A DNA stretch of 33,389 nucleotides from Planctomycetota bacterium (GTDB lineage: Bacteria > Planctomycetota > MHYJ01 > JACPRB01). The stretch is taken from positions 1 to 33,389 of the forward strand of contig JACPRC010000166.1 in assembly GCA_016190175.1 (NCBI GenBank), written 5' to 3'. Positions 1-9,919 of this stretch are shown one piece after another. Numbering within the stretch: position 1 is the first letter of the stretch; every line of letters starts with the position of its first letter. Made by a program: the position numbers and the translations under genes. The notes beneath the pieces are model-generated. The model made no database searches and was not told where the DNA came from. It saw only the letters and a list, made by a program, of their open reading frames with translations.

Positions 1-707
1 GGCTCCTCAAGCTGAGCGGCTTCCCCGAGCCGTTCACCCGCGGCGAGGAGGCCTTCTACAACGTCTGGTCCCCCGAGCGGAAGAAGCTGCTGGTTCGCCA
101 GGACATCCGCGACGCCTCGAACATCCGGGAGATTTCGCTCCTGGAAATGCTGTCCCACGTCGTCCCCGGGCGGGTGGGGAGCCCCCTTTCCATCAACTCC
201 CTCCGGGAGGACATCGGGGTCGCCTTCGAGACCGCGAGGGACTGGCTGCTGATCCTCGAGGCCTTCTATTATCTATTCCGGATCCACCCGTACTCCCGGA
301 ACATCGCGCGGGCGATCCGGAAAGAGGCGAAGGCCTATCTCTTCGATTGGGGGGAGATCCAGGACCCGGCGGCCCGGTTCGAAAACCTGGTCGGGCTCCA
401 TTTGTTCAAGGCGGTCCATTCATGGCGGGCCACGGGGGAAGGCGAGATCGCGTTGCATTACCTGCGCGACAAGCAGAAGCGGGAAGTGGACTTCCTCGTG
501 ACCGAGAAGGGGCTCCCCGTCGTCCTGGTCGAGTGCAAGCGGGGGGAGGAGACGTTCTCTCCCGCGCTGGACCACTTCCAGCGCGCGCTGAAGGCGCCCG
601 TGGCGGTGCAGATCCTGGACAAGCCCGGCGTCTTGAAGAAGCTGCGGGCGGACGGGTTCGTCCGTTGGATCGTATCGGCGGACCGATGGCTGGCGATGCT
701 GCCGTGA
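1..707 (+). CDS. ATPase with DUF4143 C-terminal domain (5' partial)
   Basis: The reading frame is open from base 3, so the ATG at 147 is internal and the gene begins upstream of the window. The visible 234 residues match the C-terminal two thirds of the AAA/DUF4143 ATPase family: a helical middle part, then a nuclease-like fold with REVDFLV followed by VLVECK, resembling the E-D-ExK core seen in DUF4143. The N-terminal P-loop domain is outside the window. These proteins are widespread, often in defence or accessory regions, and their biochemical role is poorly known. The next gene is an antiparallel GmrSD-like nuclease 153 bp away. After the TGA the frame stays open without recognisable similarity, so I treat it as a true stop. 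Confidence 0.85.
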   Translation, partial: LLKLSGFPEPFTRGEEAFYNVWSPERKKLLVRQDIRDASNIREISLLEMLSHVVPGRVGSPLSINSLREDIGVAFETARDWLLILEAFYYLFRIHPYSRNIARAIRKEAKAYLFDWGEIQDPAARFENLVGLHLFKAVHSWRATGEGEIALHYLRDKQKREVDFLVTEKGLPVVLVECKRGEETFSPALDHFQRALKAPVAVQILDKPGVLKKLRADGFVRWIVSADRWLAMLP

Positions 708-845
708 GGCGGGTTCCCCGTTTCGAAGGGAATGCGGCCGCGCCTGGAGGGGCAGGCCGCACCAAGGACCGGTGGAACTGCGGGTCCGAAGATCGGTGTT
801 TGCACAAACCGCACTGTCTTGCACGTCTGTGAGGCAAGATCGCAG

Positions 846-861
846 GCGTGCCCAGGCACGC
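846..861. terminator. Perfect 7-bp hairpin between convergent genes
   Basis: GCGTGCC-CA-GGCACGC is a perfect inverted repeat that touches the stop codon of the minus-strand DUF262 gene and lies in the 153 bp between the convergent ends of that gene and the DUF4143 gene. No T-tract follows on either strand, so a role as intrinsic terminator is only a possibility. Confidence 0.25.
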
Positions 862-2738
862 TATGCACGTTCCCAGATCTGGCGCGCGGTGACAAAGAGC
901 TCCTCGGCTCTTGTGTCGATTGCGTCTTCGTCCCACTGCTCTCGTCCGTCGAAGTATCGGTTCAGCATTAGGACGGAGTTCTTGAGGGCCTGCTGTTTCT
1001 TAGAAAAAGGGTCATTATGCATGGCACCATTAAGCGGCCCCGTGACAATCGTCAGATTGCCAATGGTGTGAATTATCTCGTTGCGCCTGCCAACCCGATC
1101 CTTGATCTTCTCCCATTTCGCCATCTTCGCCGCATCGCTGTCGACGAACCAGTTACCCGACATCTCCTTCGGGACGAGTTCTCCATCGAGAGGCCAGTTC
1201 TCCGCCCAATCCTGCGGCATTACATGCTCGATAGAGAGCGTCGACGTTGAGACCTCTTCTGTCTTGGAGCTGCGGAGTCGCTCATCAACGAGCTTCAATA
1301 CCAACGCGAGTTGCTTGCTTGAAAGAGAACGGTAGAGATCACCGCTCCTCCAGTGGTGTGCGAATTCCGCGTCGTCGGGCCACTCGCGAGTTGATCCCTT
1401 TCCAGCCAAGAGCAGGCTCCGTAACGCGTCACCTATCACCTGGGTCTTCCTCAGGGAGACGGTCAACTCAAGAAAGTACTTGTTGTACTCTTTGGTGTCC
1501 TTGCCGCACACGAGGCGGCGGACCAGGAAGGACTCCAGATCAGCAAGGCATTTCGCCACATCATCTTTCGGAAGTGCCGACTCTTCGAGCAGGTAGATGA
1601 CCAACGGATAAGCGGTGCTCACATCCCACACTTCCAGCCGTTCAGCGAATCGTGCGAACGGATCTCCGTTCGGGCGCTCGATCAAGGCCCTATATCGGGC
1701 ACCGAACCTCGTAAAGTGACGGAGTTCGTCTTCAACGGAGGGGAAAGGGGAAGTGTCCCTTATCCAGTTCTTGTATTCAATGTGGACCCTCCTCGAGTCT
1801 ACGGGCAGACCGAGCCTCGAAGAGAGAAACATTCGAGTCACAACATCAAGGTGGGAAGACCAGACACTTCCCCGTCGAATCCATTGGTCCCAGAACCTAT
1901 CCTCGAACTTGCTCCAATACTCGTCATACAGGTGATCCCGGTCCTCTTGGCCCTTCTCTGCGCGCATGAAAACATAACTCCGAAGAAGGTCGGACTGGCT
2001 TAGAGGTGCGCCGCGCGCGTTGAGCGAATTGAAGATCTCCTGAGAATCGTCCTGTTCGTCCAAGATGATTTCGACTACCGCGAAGTCGTCCTTGAGCACG
2101 CCGTAGAGTTCTTGCAGCAACCCTTTCTTCTTTTCGAGATCATCCCCACATGGCTTGGAAAGCTCGGCAATCCTGTCGCCAAAGAAAACGTACGCTTCGA
2201 CAAGGCGGTCTCGGGGCTCAGGCTTCCTCTTCCGTGGGAGTCTGACCACAGGATAGAGATCCTCGACCTTCTGTCGACTCCCAGCGGTTATTACATCGCA
2301 AAATACCTTTCGGTTGAATTGCGTTGGCCACAGCTTGAATTGTTCCTTTTCTCTGTCGTCCATCAAGTCAAGATCTGGATTAAGCAGAAAGCGGTCGAGC
2401 GCGTGGGCAAGAGTAGCGAACTTGTTGAGGAGCGCATAGTCGCGCACCGCGGCTATCAGGAGCTGCAACGTTGTAATCCGTTGCTGCCCGTCGATCACTA
2501 GAAACCTCGTCACCTCCTTTGTGGATTTCTTCCGAACCGTGTCCAAAATGAGCGCGCCAAGGAAGTGCGGAGTAACCCTCTTCTGAGCCAAGCGAAGGTC
2601 GAGCTTCTCGAGAATATCCTCAAGGAGAGGAGTCCAGTGATTCTCCGCAGACCACACGTAGTGCCGCTGGAAGATGGGGACGACGTACCGGAGAGAGTTG
2701 CCGAATAGATCGAGGAGCTTCCGCGGATTGGCCTGCAT
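861..2738 (-). CDS. GmrSD-like DUF262/DUF1524 nuclease
   Basis: A 625-aa protein with both halves of a GmrSD-type modification-dependent restriction enzyme in one chain. The N-terminal DUF262 (ParB-like NTPase) domain shows VPIFQRHYVW (residues ~20-29) and VIDGQQRITTLQLL (~81-94). The C-terminal DUF1524 HNH domain shows IEHVMPQ (~506), then HTIGNLTIVTGPLN and a DPFSKKQ segment, giving the His-Asn-Lys set expected of the nuclease. In characterised relatives these proteins cleave modified phage DNA; I infer the same general role. The start at 2738 has a good upstream purine run (GGGAGGG, about 6 nt before ATG). The gene is clearly AT-richer than everything around it (near 50% GC by eye), which suggests recent acquisition. 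It is monocistronic, and no methylase is adjacent. Confidence 0.88.
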   Translation of the reverse strand: MQANPRKLLDLFGNSLRYVVPIFQRHYVWSAENHWTPLLEDILEKLDLRLAQKRVTPHFLGALILDTVRKKSTKEVTRFLVIDGQQRITTLQLLIAAVRDYALLNKFATLAHALDRFLLNPDLDLMDDREKEQFKLWPTQFNRKVFCDVITAGSRQKVEDLYPVVRLPRKRKPEPRDRLVEAYVFFGDRIAELSKPCGDDLEKKKGLLQELYGVLKDDFAVVEIILDEQDDSQEIFNSLNARGAPLSQSDLLRSYVFMRAEKGQEDRDHLYDEYWSKFEDRFWDQWIRRGSVWSSHLDVVTRMFLSSRLGLPVDSRRVHIEYKNWIRDTSPFPSVEDELRHFTRFGARYRALIERPNGDPFARFAERLEVWDVSTAYPLVIYLLEESALPKDDVAKCLADLESFLVRRLVCGKDTKEYNKYFLELTVSLRKTQVIGDALRSLLLAGKGSTREWPDDAEFAHHWRSGDLYRSLSSKQLALVLKLVDERLRSSKTEEVSTSTLSIEHVMPQDWAENWPLDGELVPKEMSGNWFVDSDAAKMAKWEKIKDRVGRRNEIIHTIGNLTIVTGPLNGAMHNDPFSKKQQALKNSVLMLNRYFDGREQWDEDAIDTRAEELFVTARQIWERA

Positions 2739-2902
2739 CTCGGTCCCTCCCTATCCAGCCCCGGTCATCTCTGTGCGCCTTCCACTGATGGCATGGGGCG
2801 CGCGCAAGTGGGCCCCGCTTCCTTCGTGGCATCGCACTCCTGGATCCGTCCGGCGCTTCCGCGTCTTGCCGGCCCTCCCCCTCACGAGAGCCGGCCAGGC
2901 GA

Positions 2903-4117
2903 CTACTTGAACTTCACGTTCATCCCGATCCGCTGCTTCCCCCGCAGCACCGTCAGCGGCATCGACTCGCCCACGCGGAACTTCAGCCGCACGTGCATCA
3001 GCAGCTCGATCGCCTCCATGTCCTTCGTCTCGCGGTCCACGCCGACGACGACGTCGTCCGTCTTCACGCCCGCGCCCGCGGCCGCGCCGCCGCTCTTCAG
3101 CTTCGTCACCCGGATCGCGATCGCGTCCTCCGAAAGACCGAGCGCCTTGCGCTCGTCGGCCGAAAGGTCCTCCCCTTCGAGCCCGATGTCGGGCCCGCTG
3201 TCCCACCACGACTGGCGCCACGAGATGTTCGTCTTGCGCCAGTCGCCGCCCTTGAGCGCGAAGGAGAACGTCCGGCTCTTCCCCTCGCGGTCCGCGACGA
3301 CCTTCAACGTCCCGCCCTTGAAGGCGTTGAGGATCCAGATGAAGTCCGCGGGCGTCACGACGCGCTTGCCGTCCACCGTGACCACGCGGTCGCCCGCCTG
3401 CATGCCGGCCTTCTCCGCGAGGCCGCTCGCCTCCTTCACGACCGTGTTCCTGTCGATGTCGAGGACGATGCCGAGGTTGTCCGGCAGCGGGAAACCCCAC
3501 ACCGTCTCCTTGTTGAGCCGCCCCACCATGAACTCCTCCTTGCGGAGGTAGTAACCCGCGTGGTGGCAGTGGAGGCATCCCCCGGGCCGGCGCGGGTCCC
3601 GCTTGAAGGAGAGGAGATCCTGCGTGTCGAACGGCTTCCACGGCGGCGCCGTCTTCGACGCCTCCTTCCTGTGGATGTCGAGGACCTTTCGCATCGCGTC
3701 GCGGATCCCCTCGACGCTCATCATCGTCTCGCTCTTCCCGTCCTTGCGCTGGCCGTACCGCGAGTAGACATACCCGCTCGCGTTGAGGAAGAACATGTGC
3801 ATCGTGAGGTCGGGGTCCGCCTTGAAGAGGTTGATGTCCACGTTGTCCATCGTCGTGACGCGGAGGCAGACGAAGTCGCGGGAAAGCCTGGCGATCTCGG
3901 CGTCTTCCTGAGCAACCTGCTCATAGAGGGACTTGCCGTCCCTTCAAGCGATTCAGCGGAAGAGGACCCAGAGGGGCTTGCCGGTCCTGCGCGCCTCGGC
4001 GAAGGCCCGGCCGCGGTCGGAGAGCCAGTTGATCTTCGCGTCCTGGACGCCGCGCGCGCCCGCCGAGGAAACGAGCGTCAGGAGAGCGGTCGCGGATAGA
4101 AGACGGAAGCTGCGCAT
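2903..4117 (-). CDS. Secreted UxxU thioredoxin-like/PDZ protein (candidate selenoprotein)
   Basis: ORF finders start this gene at 3850 (315 aa), but the frame extends upstream to ATG 4117, behind GGGAG and a TATAAT box, giving 404 codons with two in-frame TGAs at codons 55 (3953-3955) and 58 (3944-3946). The N-terminus is a signal peptide (RSFRLLSATALLTLVSSAGA), then a thioredoxin-like start GKPLWVLFR, TGA-Ile-Ala-TGA, RDGKSLYEQVA. Family members known to me have FRCxPCxxC here, so the TGAs fall exactly on the redox cysteines. Downstream come the thioredoxin-like second half (FVCLRVTTMDNVD), a CLHCH heme-c-type motif (C181, C184, H185), and two PDZ domains (~215-290 and ~312-404). Neither PDZ has a protease domain. 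Likely a periplasmic redox protein. The alternative is a pseudogene, but two stops exactly at the two catalytic positions with everything else intact make that unlikely. The selenocysteine machinery is not in the window. Confidence 0.82.
3909..3923 (-). promoter_or_regulatory. SECIS-like hairpin 2 (for TGA codon 58)
   Basis: TGAGCA-GGT-TGCTCA is a perfect 6-bp stem with a GGU loop, three nucleotides after hairpin 1. Its loop begins 27 nt after TGA-58, inside the usual UGA-to-loop window (roughly 16-37 nt). The GGU loop resembles the loop core of the E. coli fdhF SECIS. Two hairpins for two UGAs is an inferred one-to-one pairing. Confidence 0.5.
3927..3943 (-). promoter_or_regulatory. SECIS-like hairpin 1 (for TGA codon 55)
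   Basis: On the coding strand AGGGAC-GGCAA-GTCCCT is a perfect 6-bp stem with a 5-nt loop starting GG. The loop begins 16 nt after TGA-55 and the stem begins directly after TGA-58. Bacterial SECIS elements are stem-loops just downstream of the UGA with a G early in the apical loop, so geometry and loop both fit. It lies wholly inside the coding sequence. Confidence 0.55.
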
Positions 4118-4150
4118 GAGTTCTCCCGAGATGCGGCCCGCTCCACGCCT

Positions 4151-4156
4151 ATTATA
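4151..4156 (-). promoter_or_regulatory. -10 box TATAAT upstream of the UxxU gene
   Basis: A perfect TATAAT lies 33 nt before ATG 4117 on the minus strand, between this gene and the zinc-finger gene ending at 4191. A start site about 7 nt downstream would leave a leader of ~27 nt containing GGGAG just before the ATG. I see no convincing -35 box. Confidence 0.5.
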
Positions 4157-4190
4157 CGGTCGTTTCCGGAGGATGGGGACATCTTCCCGC

Positions 4191-5165
4191 TCACCTCCCC
4201 CGCACGAACCACCACGCGGCGGCCGCCGTGACGGCGAGGAGGAGGACGAGCAGCGGGATGTGGATCCACAGCGCCCGCCGGAAGGCCGCCAGCGCCGTCC
4301 GCTGCGCCTCCCGCCCGAGCGCCCCCGCCCTCTTCACGACCCGCCGCACCGCGAGAATCCTCGCCACGCTCGTGACGAGGGTCACGAGGAAGAGAAGCCC
4401 GAACACGCCTCCCGCGATCAGGCGGTACGTCTGGAAGAACTCCCCCGCGCGCTTCGCCATCGCCATCGAGACCAGCGCCACCAGGACCGTCCCCACGAGC
4501 GCGACGATCGTCCCCCAGATCCGCTGCTTCACCGGCGCGTCGAGCGACTCCTGTGCGACCCGCACGATCTCGTGCTTCTCCTCCCGGATCCCCTCGACCG
4601 TGCCCTTGACGAGGGACTCGCCCGTTTCGTGCGCGATCCGGGGGAGCTTCGCCCCGATCACGGCGGCGAGCTTCTCGCCCATCTCCGCCGCCTTCCCGCC
4701 GAGGAAGCCCTTCTTGCCGGCGATCATCGCGCCGACGGGGTCCTTCTTCATGCAGTCCTCGCACGCGCCCTCGCCGTCGATGACCTTGTGCTTCTTGAGC
4801 GAAGAGAGGAGCTCCGTCGTGAGCTGGTCGCGCGTGAAGAAGTGGCCCGTGCAGAACCACCGGCCGCAGTAGCTGCACATCCGCTTGACCGTCGTCATGC
4901 TCCCGAGGTTCGCGAGGCAGTCGATGCGCGAGCACTTCCGGTCGATCGCGCCCTTGATGTGCTCGGACCGGTGGCGCGCGACGCAGTCCACGCAGAAACC
5001 CTGGCCGGGATGGAGGGTCGGGAGGCACGTCGTGAGGAAGCGCGCGTACTCCGGCTTCGTGAGGTGGCGCGGGCAGTAGGTGTCCCCGCACATGAGGCAG
5101 GTCCCGAACGAGGTCAGGACGCCCGCCTTCTCCTCACAGTCCTCGTAGGTGCAGCTTTTCTCCAT
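4191..5165 (-). CDS. Cys-rich zinc-binding membrane protein
   Basis: The 324-aa protein has an N-terminal half packed with Cys/His pairs: CTYEDCEEK, CLMCGDTYCPRH, GFCVDC, CSYCGRWFCTGH and CEDC. This looks like two or more AN1/B-box-like zinc fingers (the CxxC...CxxH spacing recurs at residues ~5-40 and ~75-110). A linker of about 80 residues follows, then hydrophobic segments near residues ~215-235, ~250-270 and ~300-320, consistent with membrane anchoring by the C-terminal half. I do not recognise a named family. It starts 6 bp after the preceding zinc-ribbon gene (5172-5606), so the two are probably co-transcribed and may work together. No obvious Shine-Dalgarno precedes ATG 5165, suggesting translational coupling. 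Confidence 0.75.
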   Translation of the reverse strand: MEKSCTYEDCEEKAGVLTSFGTCLMCGDTYCPRHLTKPEYARFLTTCLPTLHPGQGFCVDCVARHRSEHIKGAIDRKCSRIDCLANLGSMTTVKRMCSYCGRWFCTGHFFTRDQLTTELLSSLKKHKVIDGEGACEDCMKKDPVGAMIAGKKGFLGGKAAEMGEKLAAVIGAKLPRIAHETGESLVKGTVEGIREEKHEIVRVAQESLDAPVKQRIWGTIVALVGTVLVALVSMAMAKRAGEFFQTYRLIAGGVFGLLFLVTLVTSVARILAVRRVVKRAGALGREAQRTALAAFRRALWIHIPLLVLLLAVTAAAAWWFVRGR

Positions 5166-5171
5166 GGGCGA

Positions 5172-5606
5172 TCACGAACCGACGATACGCGCGATGCAGA
5201 CCCACGCCAGGGACGAGAAGGTGCTGACGCAGAGCAGGACCGCGCCCCGGCTCCACTGGCCCTTGGCCAGGCAGACGATGCCCACGACGAACCCGACGCA
5301 CGGGAGGAGCAGGCTGACGATCCAGTCGCCCGCCGTCGCGGGGCTCGCGAGGGAAGGCGCCGGCGGCTGCGGGGCGGACGCCCTCACCGGGCGGCCGGGA
5401 TCGACCTTCGGCAGCTCGCATCCGCACGAACGGCACCGCTCCGCCCCCAGCCCGCTCGGGCTCCCGCAGTTCTCGCACGTCTTCGCCGCGCCGTGCGACA
5501 ACAGGGCACGACAAGACGGGCAGACCTTCGCCTGCGGCAGGATCGCCTCGGCGCAGAACGGACACGGGACACGCTCCTCCGCCTCGTCGGGAACTTCGTC
5601 CGGCAC
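5172..5606 (-). CDS. Double zinc-ribbon small membrane protein
   Basis: The ORF track hides this gene inside a long open frame, but coding content starts at GTG 5606, giving 144 aa. It opens with two zinc ribbons (CPFCAEAILPQAKVCPSC, then CENCGSP...CRSCGCEL), followed by a Pro/Ala linker and two hydrophobic segments near the C-terminus (IVSLLLPCVGFVVGIVCLA and AVLLCVSTFSSLAWVCIA). This is the common zinc-ribbon plus two-helix membrane protein layout; no specific function can be assigned. The GTG lies 6 nt after a perfect TATAAT, so transcription would begin at or next to the start codon. It lies 29 bp after the kinase gene and 6 bp before the larger Cys-rich membrane protein. Confidence 0.8.
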   Translation of the reverse strand: MPDEVPDEAEERVPCPFCAEAILPQAKVCPSCRALLSHGAAKTCENCGSPSGLGAERCRSCGCELPKVDPGRPVRASAPQPPAPSLASPATAGDWIVSLLLPCVGFVVGIVCLAKGQWSRGAVLLCVSTFSSLAWVCIARIVGS

Positions 5607-5612
5607 CGCGCC

Positions 5613-5618
5613 ATTATA
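5613..5618 (-). promoter_or_regulatory. -10 box TATAAT, predicted leaderless promoter
   Basis: TATAAT on the minus strand ends 6 nt before the GTG of the zinc-ribbon gene. A normal -10 to +1 distance puts +1 on or beside the G of GTG, which leaves no room for a Shine-Dalgarno. Confidence 0.5.
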
Positions 5619-5635
5619 CCACGCCGCGATTCCCG

Positions 5636-8212
<2,577 letters not shown>

Positions 8213-8213
8213 A

Positions 8214-8954
8214 TCATTCTCCGAACAGCTCGCGCCACTCCTCCTCGAAGGCGCCTTCGCTCCCGGTCGTCTCCAGGATCTCGCGGCGGATCTCGGAGCG
8301 GATCTCCTCGCGCACCGCGTAGAGGTGGTTGCGCACGTCGCTCTCCTTGATCCCGAGCCTCGCGGCCACGCCCGCGTACGTCGGACTCTCGGCGGAGGAC
8401 ATCTCGTATTCCTCGTACGCGCGGAACTGCGCGTCGCGCCCGTCGGAGATGAGGCGCTCGCGGACGCGCGCGACCGCGCCTTGGACCAGCTCCGCCATCC
8501 ACGCCTGGTCGAACGCCTTCTCCGGGTCGGTCGCCTTCGGATCGGCGAGGACGTTTTCGAGCGGCGCCTCCTCGTCGCCGAGCCTGAGGATCGCGGCCCC
8601 TCCGCCGCGCTTCAGCCGCTGGAGCGCCTCCGCCTGGTGGGAGACGAAGCGGCCGAGGAGGAGCTTGAGATACTTGCGGAAGCTGCCGCGGTCGGGCTCG
8701 TACCGTTTGAGCGCGTCTCCCTGCAGGAGCCAGAGGAGGAACGCCTGCGTGATGTCCTTGGCGTCCTCGTTCGACTTCCCCCAGGTGAGGCGGACGTAGC
8801 GGTAGACGGGTTTCCAGTACCGCAGGGCGAGGGCGTCCAGGACGGGCCGCACGTCCGGGTTGTCGGGGTCGTGGATGCGCGAGACGAGGCCCCACGTCGT
8901 GTGGGGGAAGCCCGCCGCGCCGCCTCCGATGCTCGTATCTCCGCCGGGTCCCAT
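8214..8954 (-). CDS. ECF-type RNA polymerase sigma factor
   Basis: 246 aa from ATG 8954; the longer ORF-track start adds a non-conserved tail upstream of the promoter. Region 2 is visible in WGLVSRI and YWKPVYRYVRLTWGKSNEDAKDITQAFLLWLL, which resembles the DAEDLTQ-type helix of planctomycete ECF sigmas. Region 4 is the helix-turn-helix near YAGVAARLGIKESDVRNHLYAVREEI. It is the first gene of an apparent operon with the kinase and zinc-ribbon genes. There is no anti-sigma gene; the kinase directly downstream is the likely regulator, as in ECF/Ser-Thr-kinase groups. A TATAAT lies 12 nt upstream of the start, so the leader is very short. The gene diverges from the aldo/keto-reductase-like gene. 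Confidence 0.88.
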   Translation of the reverse strand: MGPGGDTSIGGGAAGFPHTTWGLVSRIHDPDNPDVRPVLDALALRYWKPVYRYVRLTWGKSNEDAKDITQAFLLWLLQGDALKRYEPDRGSFRKYLKLLLGRFVSHQAEALQRLKRGGGAAILRLGDEEAPLENVLADPKATDPEKAFDQAWMAELVQGAVARVRERLISDGRDAQFRAYEEYEMSSAESPTYAGVAARLGIKESDVRNHLYAVREEIRSEIRREILETTGSEGAFEEEWRELFGE

Positions 8955-8966
8955 GATCGGGGGCGC

Positions 8967-8972
8967 ATTATA
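8967..8972 (-). promoter_or_regulatory. -10 box TATAAT for the sigma/kinase operon
   Basis: TATAAT on the minus strand, ending 12 nt before ATG 8954. The predicted leader is about 6 nt, too short for a useful Shine-Dalgarno. No clear -35 at 17 bp; a TTGACC lies only 11 bp upstream. Confidence 0.45.
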
Positions 8973-9017
8973 GCGATCCGGCCGGTCAAACGGAACGGCG
9001 CATTCGCGGAATCGTGA

Positions 9018-9023
9018 TATCAT
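9018..9023 (+). promoter_or_regulatory. -10-like TATCAT before the aldo/keto-reductase-like gene
   Basis: TATCAT ends 10 nt before ATG 9034 and overlaps the alternative ATG at 9022. If used, +1 falls near 9030 and only the ATG at 9034 would be in the transcript. Confidence 0.35.
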
Positions 9024-9033
9024 GCTCTCCGCG

Positions 9034-9906
9034 ATGACGTCGCGACGCACCTCCCTGCCCAGGCCGGGCGACCGCCTCGATCTCGGCGCGGGGCTCCGCG
9101 TCAGTCCCTTCTGCGTCGGCATGACCGGATCGCCGGAGACGGTCTGCGCGGCATACGACGCCGGGATCAACTTCTTTTTCCTGAGCGCCGATATGCACTG
9201 GCCGCTCTACGAGGGGATGCGGCGCGGTCTGGAGACGCTCCTCGGGCGCGGCGTGCGCGACCGCATCGCGGTCGGCGTCGTGTCGTACGCGACGCAGCCG
9301 GAGTTCTGCTGGATGCCGTTTCGCGAGGCGGTCGAAGCGGTGCCCGGACTGGAACGGATCGACGTCACGATCGCCGGCGGCGTCTATGGACCGGAGTTCG
9401 CGACCCGGGCGCAGGTCTACCGCGAACACCGGCGGCAGGCGTACCTCGGGGCCCGCGCGATCGGCGCGAGTTTCCACGACCGTCCCGCCGCGGCCGATGC
9501 GACGGCGCGAGGCCTCGTCGACATCTCCTTCGTGCGCTACAATCCGGCGCATCCCGGAGCGCGGGCCGACGTCTTCCCGCATCTGCCGGAACCGCGATCG
9601 ACGCTCCTCTACACGTTCAAGAGCACCGACGGGTACGTGCCGCCGTCCCGGTGCGCGCAGCTCGGCCTCGACGGCGCCTACTGGCGTCCCCGCGTGACGG
9701 ACCACTACCGCTTCGCGCTGACTTCGCCGCGGGTGGACGGCATCCTCTGCTCGCTCGACGGGCCGGCCGAGGTCGCGGAGTTCGCGGCGGCGATGGAGGC
9801 GGGGCCGCTCGACGAAGAGGAGGAGCGGTATCTCATCGAGCTGGCGATGCTGGACCGGGGGAAGGCGGGGCTCCGGCTTGACGGCGGGCCAGGACGCCCG
9901 CTCTGA
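9034..9906 (+). CDS. Aldo/keto-reductase-like protein
   Basis: 290 aa from ATG 9034 (ATG 9022 in the same frame is possible, but it overlaps the likely -10 box). The order of motifs matches the aldo/keto reductase TIM barrel: AYDAGINFFFLSADMHWPLYEGM near the N-terminus (normally AxxxGINFFDTAxxY), then a variant of the IGVSNH strand (ARAIGASFHD), and a C-terminal SPRVDGILCSLDGPAEVAEFAAAM segment like the cofactor-binding end of the fold. The catalytic tetrad is atypical, since the usual DxxxxY is altered, so oxidoreductase activity is uncertain. It is monocistronic, divergent from the sigma-factor gene and convergent with a lipoprotein gene 13 bp away. Confidence 0.7.
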   Translation: MTSRRTSLPRPGDRLDLGAGLRVSPFCVGMTGSPETVCAAYDAGINFFFLSADMHWPLYEGMRRGLETLLGRGVRDRIAVGVVSYATQPEFCWMPFREAVEAVPGLERIDVTIAGGVYGPEFATRAQVYREHRRQAYLGARAIGASFHDRPAAADATARGLVDISFVRYNPAHPGARADVFPHLPEPRSTLLYTFKSTDGYVPPSRCAQLGLDGAYWRPRVTDHYRFALTSPRVDGILCSLDGPAEVAEFAAAMEAGPLDEEEERYLIELAMLDRGKAGLRLDGGPGRPL

Positions 9907-9919
9907 AGGTGACCGCCGC

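Noticed and set aside
708-971. Readthrough of the DUF4143 stop into an open frame
   Set aside because: The protein is already of family-typical length at its C-terminus, and the following frame has no similarity or protein-like pattern.
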